Positions 25,502-34,196 of a stretch of DNA of 39,559 nt are shown piece after piece. The position numbers were made by a program, and so were the translations under genes. The stretch comes from Actinomycetota bacterium (lineage in GTDB: Bacteria > Bacillota > Desulfotomaculia > Desulfotomaculales > Desulfocucumaceae). Location of the stretch: positions 1 through 39,559 of the forward strand of contig JAMCVT010000057.1 in the NCBI GenBank assembly GCA_023475565.1, read 5' to 3'. Each line of letters starts with the position of its first letter. Position 1 is the stretch's first letter. The notes under the pieces are model-generated. The model made no database searches and was not told the DNA's origin. It saw nothing but the letters and a program-made list of their open reading frames with translations.

Positions 25502-27742
25502 TCACATCAAATTCTGCGGGTCAATATCCACACTGATGTTAACCCCGCCTTTACCCTTTAATTCTACTCTATCCATCATATTTTTCAAAAGCCCGCGGAG
25601 CATTTTTCCGCTTTTTGACTTAACCACCAGGTGGTGGCGGTACCTGTCCTTTATCCTGGGCAGGGGGGCGGCGGCCGGCCCCAATAGCTCTATATCGCCG
25701 TACTCACCCTTCTCCGTCATCCGGGCCAGGATGGAGGCCAGCCTTTCCGCCGCCTTTCTGACTGCGTCCTCATCCCTTCCGGTAAAAAGAACCCTGGCCA
25801 GCCTTGTGTAGGGAGGGTATTGAAGGGCCTTGCGTATTCTCATTTCGTGCTTATAAAAGTTTATGTAATCATGCCTGGAAGCATATATGATAGAATAGTG
25901 GTCCGGAGAATAAGTCTGCACCAGCACCTCACCGCCCAGATCACTCCGGCCGGCCCGGCCGGCAACCTGGGCTACCAATTGAAAGGTCCTCTCGGCTGAG
26001 CGAAAGTCCGGCATGTGCAGGGTAAGATCGGCGCCCACCACACCCACCAGGGTAACCCCGGGCATATCCAGTCCCTTGGCCACCATCTGTGTGCCCACCA
26101 ATATATCGGCCCCACCCTCCCTGAACACTTTCAATATCTTACCGTGAGACCCCTTCCTGGAGGTGGTGTCACTGTCCATGCGCACCACCCTGGCCTCCGG
26201 GAAAACCCTGGCCACCTCTTCCTCAATCTTCTGGGTGCCGGTGCCGAAATAGCCCAGGTGTCCGCTGCCGCAGTCCGGGCAGCAGTCCGGGGCGGATGTT
26301 GCATGGTTGCAGTAGTGGCAGCGCAGTGACCCTCCTGTGTGGTAGGTCAGGGAAATATCGCAGTGGGGGCACTTCATCACCAGCCCGCAGTCCCTGCAGA
26401 CCACAAAGGTAGCGTAGCCCCTCCTGTTCAGAAACAGTATAACCTGCTCCCCCCGCTCCAGCTTCTCTCTCACCGCATCAACCAGGGCACGGCTGAAAAG
26501 ACCGGCATTCCCCTCTTTTATTTCCTCCCGCATGTCTATCACCCGCACACCGGGCAGGGGGCGCATCTCCACCCTGCCGGGAAGGGTGAGCAGCCTGTAT
26601 GGTCCGCCGGGCTGGGCCCTGTAATAAGACTCCAAAGCCGGGGTGGCGCTGCCTAAAACAGCCACCGCCCTGAACCTTCCAGCCAGCCAGAGGGCTACGT
26701 CCCGGGCATGGTAGCGGGGGTTATCCTCCTGCTTGTACGAGTTCTCATGCTCCTCATCCAGTATAATAAGGCCGGGATTGTCCAGGGGGGCAAAGGAGGC
26801 CGATCTGGCCCCCAATACCACCGGGGCCTCTCCTGAAGCTATGCGTCTCCATTCATCATATCTCTCCCCGTCGGAAAGCCTGCTGTGCAGCACGGCCACC
26901 CTGTCTCCGAATTGCCCTTTGAATACCGACACCATCTGGGGCGTAAGGGAAATTTCCGGGACCATCACCACCGACTGCCTGCCCCGGGCCAGGGTATGCT
27001 CAATGGACCTCAGGTAGACCTCGGTCTTACCGCTGCTGGTCACCCCGAACAGCAAAAAGACCTCCCTGGCGTACCTGTCAGTGGCGCTGTTAATTTCCCG
27101 CAGGGCCAGGGACTGATCCGCTGTAAGCAAAAAGCCCCCCCTGGCGGCAGGGCCTTCCTCCGGATACGGGTTCCGGCGCATCTCAATGCTGCCGTAATAA
27201 AGAAGCCCACCGGAAACCAGGCTGTCTATAACACTGACAGACACTCCGGCAGCCCCGGCCAAATCCTTCCTGGACATGCCCGGGTGCTCCCCCGCGGCCT
27301 TCCAGACCAGCCGTCTCTTTTTAGTCAGCTTATCCAAAAAGCCGGTGCCCCCGGTAAGTTCTGCCGGGTAAATGCCCCTTGCCATCTTTGCGTCCATCCC
27401 CTGTATCCTGGGCCATATGATTGAATTGAGGGCTGAAACCAGGGGACACAGGTAAAAGCCGGCCATCCAAGCGGCCAGGTCCATCTGGGCAGGGGTATAA
27501 ACAGGCCCCTCATCCAGTAATTCCAGTATTTCCTTTATTTCCGTCCTTCCCGCCAAACCCTCGGGCAGCCGGCTGAAACCGGTGACAAAGCCTCCGGTCC
27601 TCCTTCTGCCGAAGGATACCATAACCCTGCTGCCGGCCTGTATTCTTCCTTCCAGGCCGGGGGGAACGGAGTAGTGAAATACCCGGTTAATTTTGTGGGC
27701 GCCGACATCCACCAGCACCTCTGCAAAAACCTGGTTTTCCAT
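25502..27742 (-). CDS. priA: Primosomal protein N' (replication restart helicase)
   Basis: 746 aa; LFGVTSSGKTEVYLR, ILDEEHENSYKQ, zinc motifs CRDCGLVMKCPHC / CHYCNHATSAPDCCPDC. Confidence 0.97.
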   Translation of the reverse strand: MENQVFAEVLVDVGAHKINRVFHYSVPPGLEGRIQAGSRVMVSFGRRRTGGFVTGFSRLPEGLAGRTEIKEILELLDEGPVYTPAQMDLAAWMAGFYLCPLVSALNSIIWPRIQGMDAKMARGIYPAELTGGTGFLDKLTKKRRLVWKAAGEHPGMSRKDLAGAAGVSVSVIDSLVSGGLLYYGSIEMRRNPYPEEGPAARGGFLLTADQSLALREINSATDRYAREVFLLFGVTSSGKTEVYLRSIEHTLARGRQSVVMVPEISLTPQMVSVFKGQFGDRVAVLHSRLSDGERYDEWRRIASGEAPVVLGARSASFAPLDNPGLIILDEEHENSYKQEDNPRYHARDVALWLAGRFRAVAVLGSATPALESYYRAQPGGPYRLLTLPGRVEMRPLPGVRVIDMREEIKEGNAGLFSRALVDAVREKLERGEQVILFLNRRGYATFVVCRDCGLVMKCPHCDISLTYHTGGSLRCHYCNHATSAPDCCPDCGSGHLGYFGTGTQKIEEEVARVFPEARVVRMDSDTTSRKGSHGKILKVFREGGADILVGTQMVAKGLDMPGVTLVGVVGADLTLHMPDFRSAERTFQLVAQVAGRAGRSDLGGEVLVQTYSPDHYSIIYASRHDYINFYKHEMRIRKALQYPPYTRLARVLFTGRDEDAVRKAAERLASILARMTEKGEYGDIELLGPAAAPLPRIKDRYRHHLVVKSKSGKMLRGLLKNMMDRVELKGKGGVNISVDIDPQNLM

Positions 27743-27774
27743 AGCAACCTCTGCTCTCTCATACAGAAGACCTT

Positions 27775-27961
27775 ACCGGTCAGAATCCAGAAGTCAGGAG
27801 TCAGAATTCAGAATGAGTAAGCATTCCTTTTCGTCTTTAGAGTCCTTCGAACCGGATAGGCAGGAATGCTGTCAGCCGACCATTGTGGTTTTTTGAGACA
27901 ACAGAGCCAGGCTTACAAATCTCCTGTCTCCTGTATTCTGTCTCCTGGCTCCCGACCGGGA
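27775..27961. repeat. ~185-bp element with heptad-array terminal inverted repeats
   Basis: Left CCGGTCAGAATCCAGAAGTCAGGAGTCAGAATTCAGAATGAGTAAGCATTCC; right reverse complement CCGGTCGGGAGCCAGGAGACAGAATACAGGAGACAGGAG. Confidence 0.6.
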
Positions 27962-27980
27962 TGACTTACCTGCAAGAAAA

Positions 27981-28919
27981 TTAGTTGTATGTATATCGGG
28001 TTCCCGCGGAATAAAGCACAAATTTGCCCGCCATGCGCTCCGAGAACAGCTTTAGAGCCTCAAACCCGGTGCAGTGCATAGGAACGATCTGGTCCGGCCC
28101 TATCCCGGCCAGTTCATTAACTGTCTTCTCAATCTTCTCCGCCGGGGCGCCGGAGAGGTGAAACCCTCCCAGAATGGCGTGAATCTTATCTACCCCGGTC
28201 AGATCCGCCGCCCTGCGGACAGTGTTAACTATACCGGCGTGGGCGCAGGCGGTAAGAATGACCAGCCCCTTACCGGGCAGGTTGAAGGCCATGCTTATCT
28301 CTCCCGGGAAATCATCAAGGGCCAGGCCGCTATCCCTCTCCACCGCCAGAATGGGGGATCCCTGTTCATATTCGGTCACCCTGGGTATGGGACAGATGGC
28401 CAGCACCCCCGGCAGTATTTCCCGCGGCTGATTTATTTCCCTTATTTCACAGCCGGCCGCCTCAACTTTCTGAGGGTCCAGTCGGCCCAGGTCCACCCTC
28501 AGGCCGGGAAGATTTACGCACCTCCCTAAGAAGACTTCCCTGCCTACATAAAGGGGAAGTTTTTTCCCGGCCAGCTTCATCACCTTTTCCAAACCTCCAA
28601 AATGGTCAGAGTGGCCGTGACTGAGCACTGCCGCCCCGACCCCGGAAAGATCCAGGTCCAGGGCCTTTATGTTGTTGGCCGTACCGTTTTCAGAAATACC
28701 GAAGTCCATCAGAAGCAAATTTTTTTGGCCGCCGGCGGTAACCTCTATGTAACAGCCGAAGCCGTGCTCGGCGGAAATTTGTGGCAGCAGCCGGGCTGTT
28801 TCCCCCCCGGGGGGCTTGAGGAACCCGTGCCTGTCAAAATTTGCCCCGGGCACTAAAAGACCATCGTAATAATTGTCGATAATAACGGTGATTCTTACTT
28901 CTTCAGCTACTGTCAGCAC
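27981..28919 (-). CDS. MBL-fold metallo-hydrolase
   Basis: 312 aa; LSHGHSDHFGGLEK (HxHxDH), TACAHAGIVNTVR, ILGGFHLSGA, IVPMHCTGFEA. Confidence 0.9.
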   Translation of the reverse strand: MLTVAEEVRITVIIDNYYDGLLVPGANFDRHGFLKPPGGETARLLPQISAEHGFGCYIEVTAGGQKNLLLMDFGISENGTANNIKALDLDLSGVGAAVLSHGHSDHFGGLEKVMKLAGKKLPLYVGREVFLGRCVNLPGLRVDLGRLDPQKVEAAGCEIREINQPREILPGVLAICPIPRVTEYEQGSPILAVERDSGLALDDFPGEISMAFNLPGKGLVILTACAHAGIVNTVRRAADLTGVDKIHAILGGFHLSGAPAEKIEKTVNELAGIGPDQIVPMHCTGFEALKLFSERMAGKFVLYSAGTRYTYN

Positions 28920-29000
28920 TATTCAATAACCCCCTCGTATGGTATCAGATTAATTATATCACAGAATAAAACTGGTATTTTCTATATACGGCTATAAAAA

Positions 29001-29037
29001 AAGGGCGCCCGGGTATTTTGAATCCCGGTTGGCCCTT
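29001..29037 (-). terminator. Intrinsic terminator downstream of giant surface-protein gene
   Basis: Minus strand AAGGGCCAACCGGGATTCAAAATACCCGGGCGCCCTTTTTTTATAG. Confidence 0.85.
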
Positions 29038-29078
29038 GTTTAATCAGACACTGTTTTTTTCTTTACAGATGCGATTTA

Positions 29079-32000
29079 TCACGGAATGCGGACAAAAACG
29101 TCTTCATACACATTTGTATCCTCCGGCAAAAGGTTGGTTGAGCCGGAGTGGAAGGCCACGCTGCCGTCATCTGCCACGCAGGGCGAGTAGCCGGTGTAGG
29201 GGCTTGCCTTTCCGGTTGTGCCCAGCAGCATGTCCCTGACATATATCCTATAAGCGGAAGTGGTTACTCCGCCCACCAGGTTTGTAGCATACGACACGAA
29301 GGCCACGTAGCGGCCATTGGGGCTTATCGATGGCTTTTCGCAAGAGCTGTCGGCCTGGACCTCATCGCTGGAGACACTGGCCATCTCCGTAGCCACCGCC
29401 CCCGGCTCGTCGAATATCCCGTCTTCATCGGCATCCCGGTCATGTACAAATATATCGGTGGTGCCGTTGGTGTCTCCGGCCGCCAGGTTGCCGGCCAGAG
29501 AGTCAAAAACCACATAGCGCCCGCCGGCGCTGATAGAAACATTGCCCTCATGGGATCCCGGATAGAATATTGCGCCGCTGAAGTAATTGCCCTGGGCGCC
29601 GTCACCGGCCACGCTCACCCGGACGGTGATGCCCAAAAGCAGATCCCGCACGAATACGTCCGGGCAGCCGTTTGTATCTCCCCCCACCAGGTTGTCCGCA
29701 TTCGATATAAAGGCCACATAGCGCCCGTCGGAGCTTATGGAGGGCTTCATGCTCCAGTCATTGGCCCCGGTTCCGCTGCCGTAAACGCTGGCCCTCACCG
29801 TCTGGCCGTTTAGGCGGTTATGCACAAAGACATCGGTTGTGTTATTATTGTCCCCGGGGACAAGGTTGCCGGCCTGGGAGGCAAAGGCAACGCAGCGCCC
29901 GTCGCTGCTCACCGACGGGCAAAACATAGTAAAATAGCTGGCATAGGAGTCATTGTCGGCCTCGTCACCCAGCGTTTCCTGATACACCAGGTCGGGAACG
30001 CTTACCCTGTCGGTGCTTCCCAGTTGCCTGTCGCGGACAAAAACATCCCATTTCCCGTTGGTGTCCCCGTCCACCAGATTGCTGGCGGCCGATATAAATG
30101 CCACGTAGCGCCCGTCTGCGCTGATAGCCGGCAGGTAACTGTTGCTGTTGGAGTCCGTGCCGACAGTGGAAACGCTTATCCTTTCCGTGGTTTCCTCCTG
30201 CAGGTCCCTTAAGAATATATCGTCGGTAGAGTTGCCGTCACCGGCAACCAGATCGGTTGCCCCGGAATAAAAGGCTACGTAGCGGCCGTCGGAGCTTATG
30301 GCCGGATTGCAGCTATAGCTGTCCGCCCCGCTGCCTGTGGCTGACACACTGGCCATGACTACTGTCAGCTGCTCCGTTACCGGCTGTGTGGCGGCGCTAC
30401 TGGCCGGAGTCCCCGGGGAGGTCCCGGAGACCGCCACCGGGGTGACCTCAAATTGAATAGTCTTTCCGGCGTCTTGCCCCGCCAGAAGATAGGTTGTGGA
30501 CGTGGCGCCCGGTATAGCCGCCCCGTCGGCGTACCAGCTAAATACCGACTCTCCCTCGGCATCCCCTTCAGCGTCACTGTAGGTATAAGCGCCCGTCAGG
30601 GTTTGCCCCGCCGCCGCCGTTCCCGTTATCTGAACGTTTGAGGCCACCGGGGCAAAGTTGGCAGCCCCCGTCAGGCTGTGCAGCTGCTCCGGAATGGTCT
30701 TTTCAGAGGGATTCTTTGTTCCGTCGCCCAGCTGGCCGCTGAAATTGGCCCCCCAGCCCCAGACAGCGCCGGCGCCGTCAACCGCAAAAGTATGCTCGTA
30801 CCCCGCATAAATGCCGGTTATACCTGAAAGCCCCGGCACCCGGATGGGGGTTTGGTGAACGTTATAGTCTTTTGTGCCGTTCCCCAGCTCGCCGTACATA
30901 TTTTCTCCCCAGACCCAGACCGTCCCGTCCGGCTTAAGGGCCACGGTGTGCTCAAATCCCGCGGCAATGGCTGAAACGCCGGCCAGGTAACCGCTTCCGT
31001 TCTCTCCCACCACCTGTACCGGCGAGGGCCTGTATGACGCTCCGGTTCCGTCGCCCAGCCCACCGTAGTAGTTGTCTCCCCAGGTCCATGCCGTGCCGTC
31101 GCTCCCGAGGGCCATGGAAAAGTGCTCATCTGCCGCGATAGCGGTTATACTGCCTAATCCCGTTACCTGTACCGGAAGAAGGTGGTCGTTCCAGTCGTAG
31201 GCACCTATACCCAGTTCACCCAGGCCATTCTTTCCCCAGGCCCAGACCGTCCCGTCCGACTTCAGGGCCAGGGTGTGCTCATTTCCGGCAGCTATAGCCA
31301 CTACATCGGTAAGGAATCCTATTCCGTCCGGACCCCGCACCGGAACGGGAGTACTCCTTGGATCACCGGTCCCGTCGCCCAGCTCGCCGTAGAAATTAAC
31401 TCCCCAGGTCCAGACAGTGCCGTCAGCCCGCAGGGCGGCAGCGTGCTGATAGCCGGCCGCGACAGCCTTTATCCGGGTCAGGAACCCTGTTCCCTCCGGG
31501 CCCCTCACCTGCGCCGGTGTAAAGCTGGAGGAGGTGGTCCCGCTGCCCAGCTGGCCATAATTGTTTCTTCCCCAGGCCCAGACGGTTCCGTCGTTTTTAA
31601 GGGCAGTTGAATACCATTCCCCTGCGTCAAGAGCGGCGACGTTGTCCAGGTTGCCCACCCCGCCTGCTCCCTTAACCTGAACAGGGCCAAGGCGCTCGCT
31701 GTCCGTACCGTCTCCCACCTCCCCGTAGCGGTTCTCGCCCCAGGCCCAGACCGTCCCGTCACCCTTGCGGATAAGGCTGTGGTAATACCCGCCGGACACC
31801 GGAACCACCGCCGGGGTGAGCCCGGCCAGCCCGATGGTGGCACAGGAGGCATTGCTGCTCTGGGGAGATACATTACCCTCCTCATCCAGGGCGACGGCGT
31901 AGTAATAATAGGCTGTATCGGTTGCCAGGGCTAAATCCCAGCAGCTTGTATCAGCTCCGTCCACAGTGGAAATTTTACTGAATGGCCCGTTAATGGAAGG

Positions 32001-34196
32001 CCCCCGGTATATTTCATAGCGGGTGACACGGATATTATCGGCAGACGGGGTCCATTTCAGCTTCGCCCAGTCCAGGCCGGTCATCTCCACCGTAAAGGTG
32101 GCCGGGGCGCTGGGAGGAGTGATATCCGGGGCCGGATCCACTTCCAGCTTTGTCATAAAGATGTCGGTTTCAAGATTGGTGTCGCCGGCTACGATGTTAT
32201 CGGCGTCGGAAGTGTATGCCACATACGCGTTATTCCCGTCCCGGATGACCGGAGAGAGATCGAAGCTGCCGGCGTTCCCCTGCCAGCCGGTTATGGTTGT
32301 ACTGACGCATTTTGTCATATTGCTTTCCCTGTCGTGTATAAAAACATCGTCAACACCGTTGGTGTCCCCCGGAACGAGATTGTCAGCCGAGGAATAAAAG
32401 GTTGCAAACCTGCCCTCCGGGCTAATGGCCGCGCCGAAGCAGTGGCTGTCGGGCTGCTCCCCGCCGCTGGAAATGCTCACCCTCTCAAAAGTTCCCGGGC
32501 CGAAGTTCCCGTCTTCGTCGGGATCACGGTCAAGCACGAAAATATCATACACAGAGTTGCTGTCCCCCGGTACCAGATTTGAAAGGTCAGCAGCCTCAAA
32601 GGCAATATACCGGCCGTCAGTGCTGATTGACGGGTCCATGGACTCCGGCGCCCCCGCCCACTCAGTGGTGCCGCTGGTAAGATCCCGGATATAAACACCA
32701 AAATCGGTTATACCACTGCCCAGAGTGGTGGAGCCTGAGGAATAGGCAACGTAGCGGCCGTTGCCGCTGATGCGGGGGAAGTAACAGTCCTGGTCAGCCT
32801 GGGCGCCCGAGCCGGATACGCTGGCCCTTACGGTCTGAATATCCCCCGGCTGGTCAAAAACCCCGTCATTATTCACATCCCGGTTGTGGACGAAAATATC
32901 CTGCTTTCCGTTGGTATCCCCTGCCACCAGGTTGCTTGCCCGGGAATAAAAAGAAACATAACGGCCGTCATCGCTTATCGAGGGATAGCAGCTGTAATTG
33001 TCGGCCTGAGTGCCTTGGCTGTCAACACTGACCCTGACAGTATTTACATCCTCCTGCTCATCAAATGTCCCGTCATTGCTTACATCACGGTCGTGCACAA
33101 ATATATCCCATTCATTGTTGGAGTCAGCGGATACCAGGTTGGTAGCCCCGGAACGGAAGGCGACAAATCTGCCGTCCGGGGTAATGCAGGGCTCATCACT
33201 GATTGCCGAACTTGACTGCTGGCCCTCTTTGGTGACATTTACCCGCACGGTTGTTCCCGCCTGTCTGTCGCGAACAAATATGTCGTCAGCCTCGTTTGTG
33301 TCTCCCTGAATCAGGTTGCTTGCTGATGAGACAAAGGCAACGTACCGGCCTCCCGCGCTTAGTGAGGGCTCCTTGCTGTGCCCATAAGACGTCTGGCCGC
33401 CGCTTCCGTTCAGGTTTACCCTTTCCACCGAATCTATGCGCAGCGATTGGGTAATGACAGCCTCTGCGTTTATTACATAGGTGAAAGGCACCACGTCACT
33501 GTCGGTCAGGCCCTCCTTAACCGCATAGGCGTTGATAGTTTTGCTTTCGTCAACAATAATGGCTGTGCTGTACTGCTGCCTGGTGCCGCTGGACCTGGGA
33601 TCACTCCCGTCAGTTGTATACCAAATGACTGATCCTTCAGTCGAAGCCGAAAGGGAAACTGACCGGGCGCTGTTATAAGTACCGGCCGCCGGGGATGCAA
33701 TTGGGTTTTCCACCTTGTCCCGGCTGCACACAGTCACTGTAAATATGACAGTTGCCCCGGCATACCCGGTTTTTGCCGCCGCAACCGTTATAATGGCAGT
33801 CCCGGGGGCAACTCCGTTAACGGTTATCTCACTGCCCGACACAGACACGCCGGCGATTCCTGTATCACTGGACAAAGCAGACAATACCGCATCGTCCGGG
33901 CTTACAGTGACTGATATAGTCTCCTGCTGGCTAACTGAAAGAGACAGGTTGTTGATTGACTGTAGGATTACCGCACTATCTTCTGTATTGGACGACCCAA
34001 TGTTTGATATGACTGGATTGCTGGGTGCCACCAATGTATGTTCATTTAAAGAATTCAATATTTCATTGACGTCAGGGAGGGGTGGAAGCCCATTCACCAG
34101 GGGAGCGGGAGGCAGGCCCGGGGCCGGGGGAACCTCCTGCAAAGGTTTCACTATAACAGGCGCCGCATTCAGTATCGCCTCCGCCCTTTGCTGCAT
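29079..34196 (-). CDS. Very large secreted/surface protein (1705 aa in this frame): chitobiase-C-like, 7 PD40-like, FN3, 7 RCC1, Ig-like, 7 PD40-like repeats
   Basis: Repeat signatures (S.DGRYVAF.S.A.NLV.GDTN...DIFVRDR; ..HT.ALK.DGTVW.WG.N.YGELGDGT) counted by eye; likely C-terminal part of a gene beginning at 35586. Confidence 0.9.
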   Translation of the reverse strand: MQQRAEAILNAAPVIVKPLQEVPPAPGLPPAPLVNGLPPLPDVNEILNSLNEHTLVAPSNPVISNIGSSNTEDSAVILQSINNLSLSVSQQETISVTVSPDDAVLSALSSDTGIAGVSVSGSEITVNGVAPGTAIITVAAAKTGYAGATVIFTVTVCSRDKVENPIASPAAGTYNSARSVSLSASTEGSVIWYTTDGSDPRSSGTRQQYSTAIIVDESKTINAYAVKEGLTDSDVVPFTYVINAEAVITQSLRIDSVERVNLNGSGGQTSYGHSKEPSLSAGGRYVAFVSSASNLIQGDTNEADDIFVRDRQAGTTVRVNVTKEGQQSSSAISDEPCITPDGRFVAFRSGATNLVSADSNNEWDIFVHDRDVSNDGTFDEQEDVNTVRVSVDSQGTQADNYSCYPSISDDGRYVSFYSRASNLVAGDTNGKQDIFVHNRDVNNDGVFDQPGDIQTVRASVSGSGAQADQDCYFPRISGNGRYVAYSSGSTTLGSGITDFGVYIRDLTSGTTEWAGAPESMDPSISTDGRYIAFEAADLSNLVPGDSNSVYDIFVLDRDPDEDGNFGPGTFERVSISSGGEQPDSHCFGAAISPEGRFATFYSSADNLVPGDTNGVDDVFIHDRESNMTKCVSTTITGWQGNAGSFDLSPVIRDGNNAYVAYTSDADNIVAGDTNLETDIFMTKLEVDPAPDITPPSAPATFTVEMTGLDWAKLKWTPSADNIRVTRYEIYRGPSINGPFSKISTVDGADTSCWDLALATDTAYYYYAVALDEEGNVSPQSSNASCATIGLAGLTPAVVPVSGGYYHSLIRKGDGTVWAWGENRYGEVGDGTDSERLGPVQVKGAGGVGNLDNVAALDAGEWYSTALKNDGTVWAWGRNNYGQLGSGTTSSSFTPAQVRGPEGTGFLTRIKAVAAGYQHAAALRADGTVWTWGVNFYGELGDGTGDPRSTPVPVRGPDGIGFLTDVVAIAAGNEHTLALKSDGTVWAWGKNGLGELGIGAYDWNDHLLPVQVTGLGSITAIAADEHFSMALGSDGTAWTWGDNYYGGLGDGTGASYRPSPVQVVGENGSGYLAGVSAIAAGFEHTVALKPDGTVWVWGENMYGELGNGTKDYNVHQTPIRVPGLSGITGIYAGYEHTFAVDGAGAVWGWGANFSGQLGDGTKNPSEKTIPEQLHSLTGAANFAPVASNVQITGTAAAGQTLTGAYTYSDAEGDAEGESVFSWYADGAAIPGATSTTYLLAGQDAGKTIQFEVTPVAVSGTSPGTPASSAATQPVTEQLTVVMASVSATGSGADSYSCNPAISSDGRYVAFYSGATDLVAGDGNSTDDIFLRDLQEETTERISVSTVGTDSNSNSYLPAISADGRYVAFISAASNLVDGDTNGKWDVFVRDRQLGSTDRVSVPDLVYQETLGDEADNDSYASYFTMFCPSVSSDGRCVAFASQAGNLVPGDNNNTTDVFVHNRLNGQTVRASVYGSGTGANDWSMKPSISSDGRYVAFISNADNLVGGDTNGCPDVFVRDLLLGITVRVSVAGDGAQGNYFSGAIFYPGSHEGNVSISAGGRYVVFDSLAGNLAAGDTNGTTDIFVHDRDADEDGIFDEPGAVATEMASVSSDEVQADSSCEKPSISPNGRYVAFVSYATNLVGGVTTSAYRIYVRDMLLGTTGKASPYTGYSPCVADDGSVAFHSGSTNLLPEDTNVYEDVFVRIP
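29082..30330 (-). other. Second PD40/TolB-like seven-repeat array
   Basis: Seven repeats from DSYSCNPAISSDGRYVAFYSGATDLVAGDGNSTDDIFLRDL to YSPCVADDGSVAFHSGSTNLLPEDTNVYEDVFVRIP. Confidence 0.75.
30700..31800 (-). other. RCC1-type seven-repeat array
   Basis: Seven repeats GGYYHSLIRKGDGTVWAWGENRYGEVGDGT ... AGYEHTFAVDGAGAVWGWGANFSGQLGDGT. Confidence 0.85.
32150..33400 (-). other. First PD40/TolB-like seven-repeat array
   Basis: Seven repeats from SYGHSKEPSLSAGGRYVAFVSSASNLIQGDTNEADDIFVRDR to NNAYVAYTSDADNIVAGDTNLETDIFM. Confidence 0.75.

Noticed and set aside
29148-33700. Multiple plus-strand ORFs opposite the giant repeat protein
   Set aside because: Periodic shadow ORFs generated by the repeated codons of the minus-strand gene.
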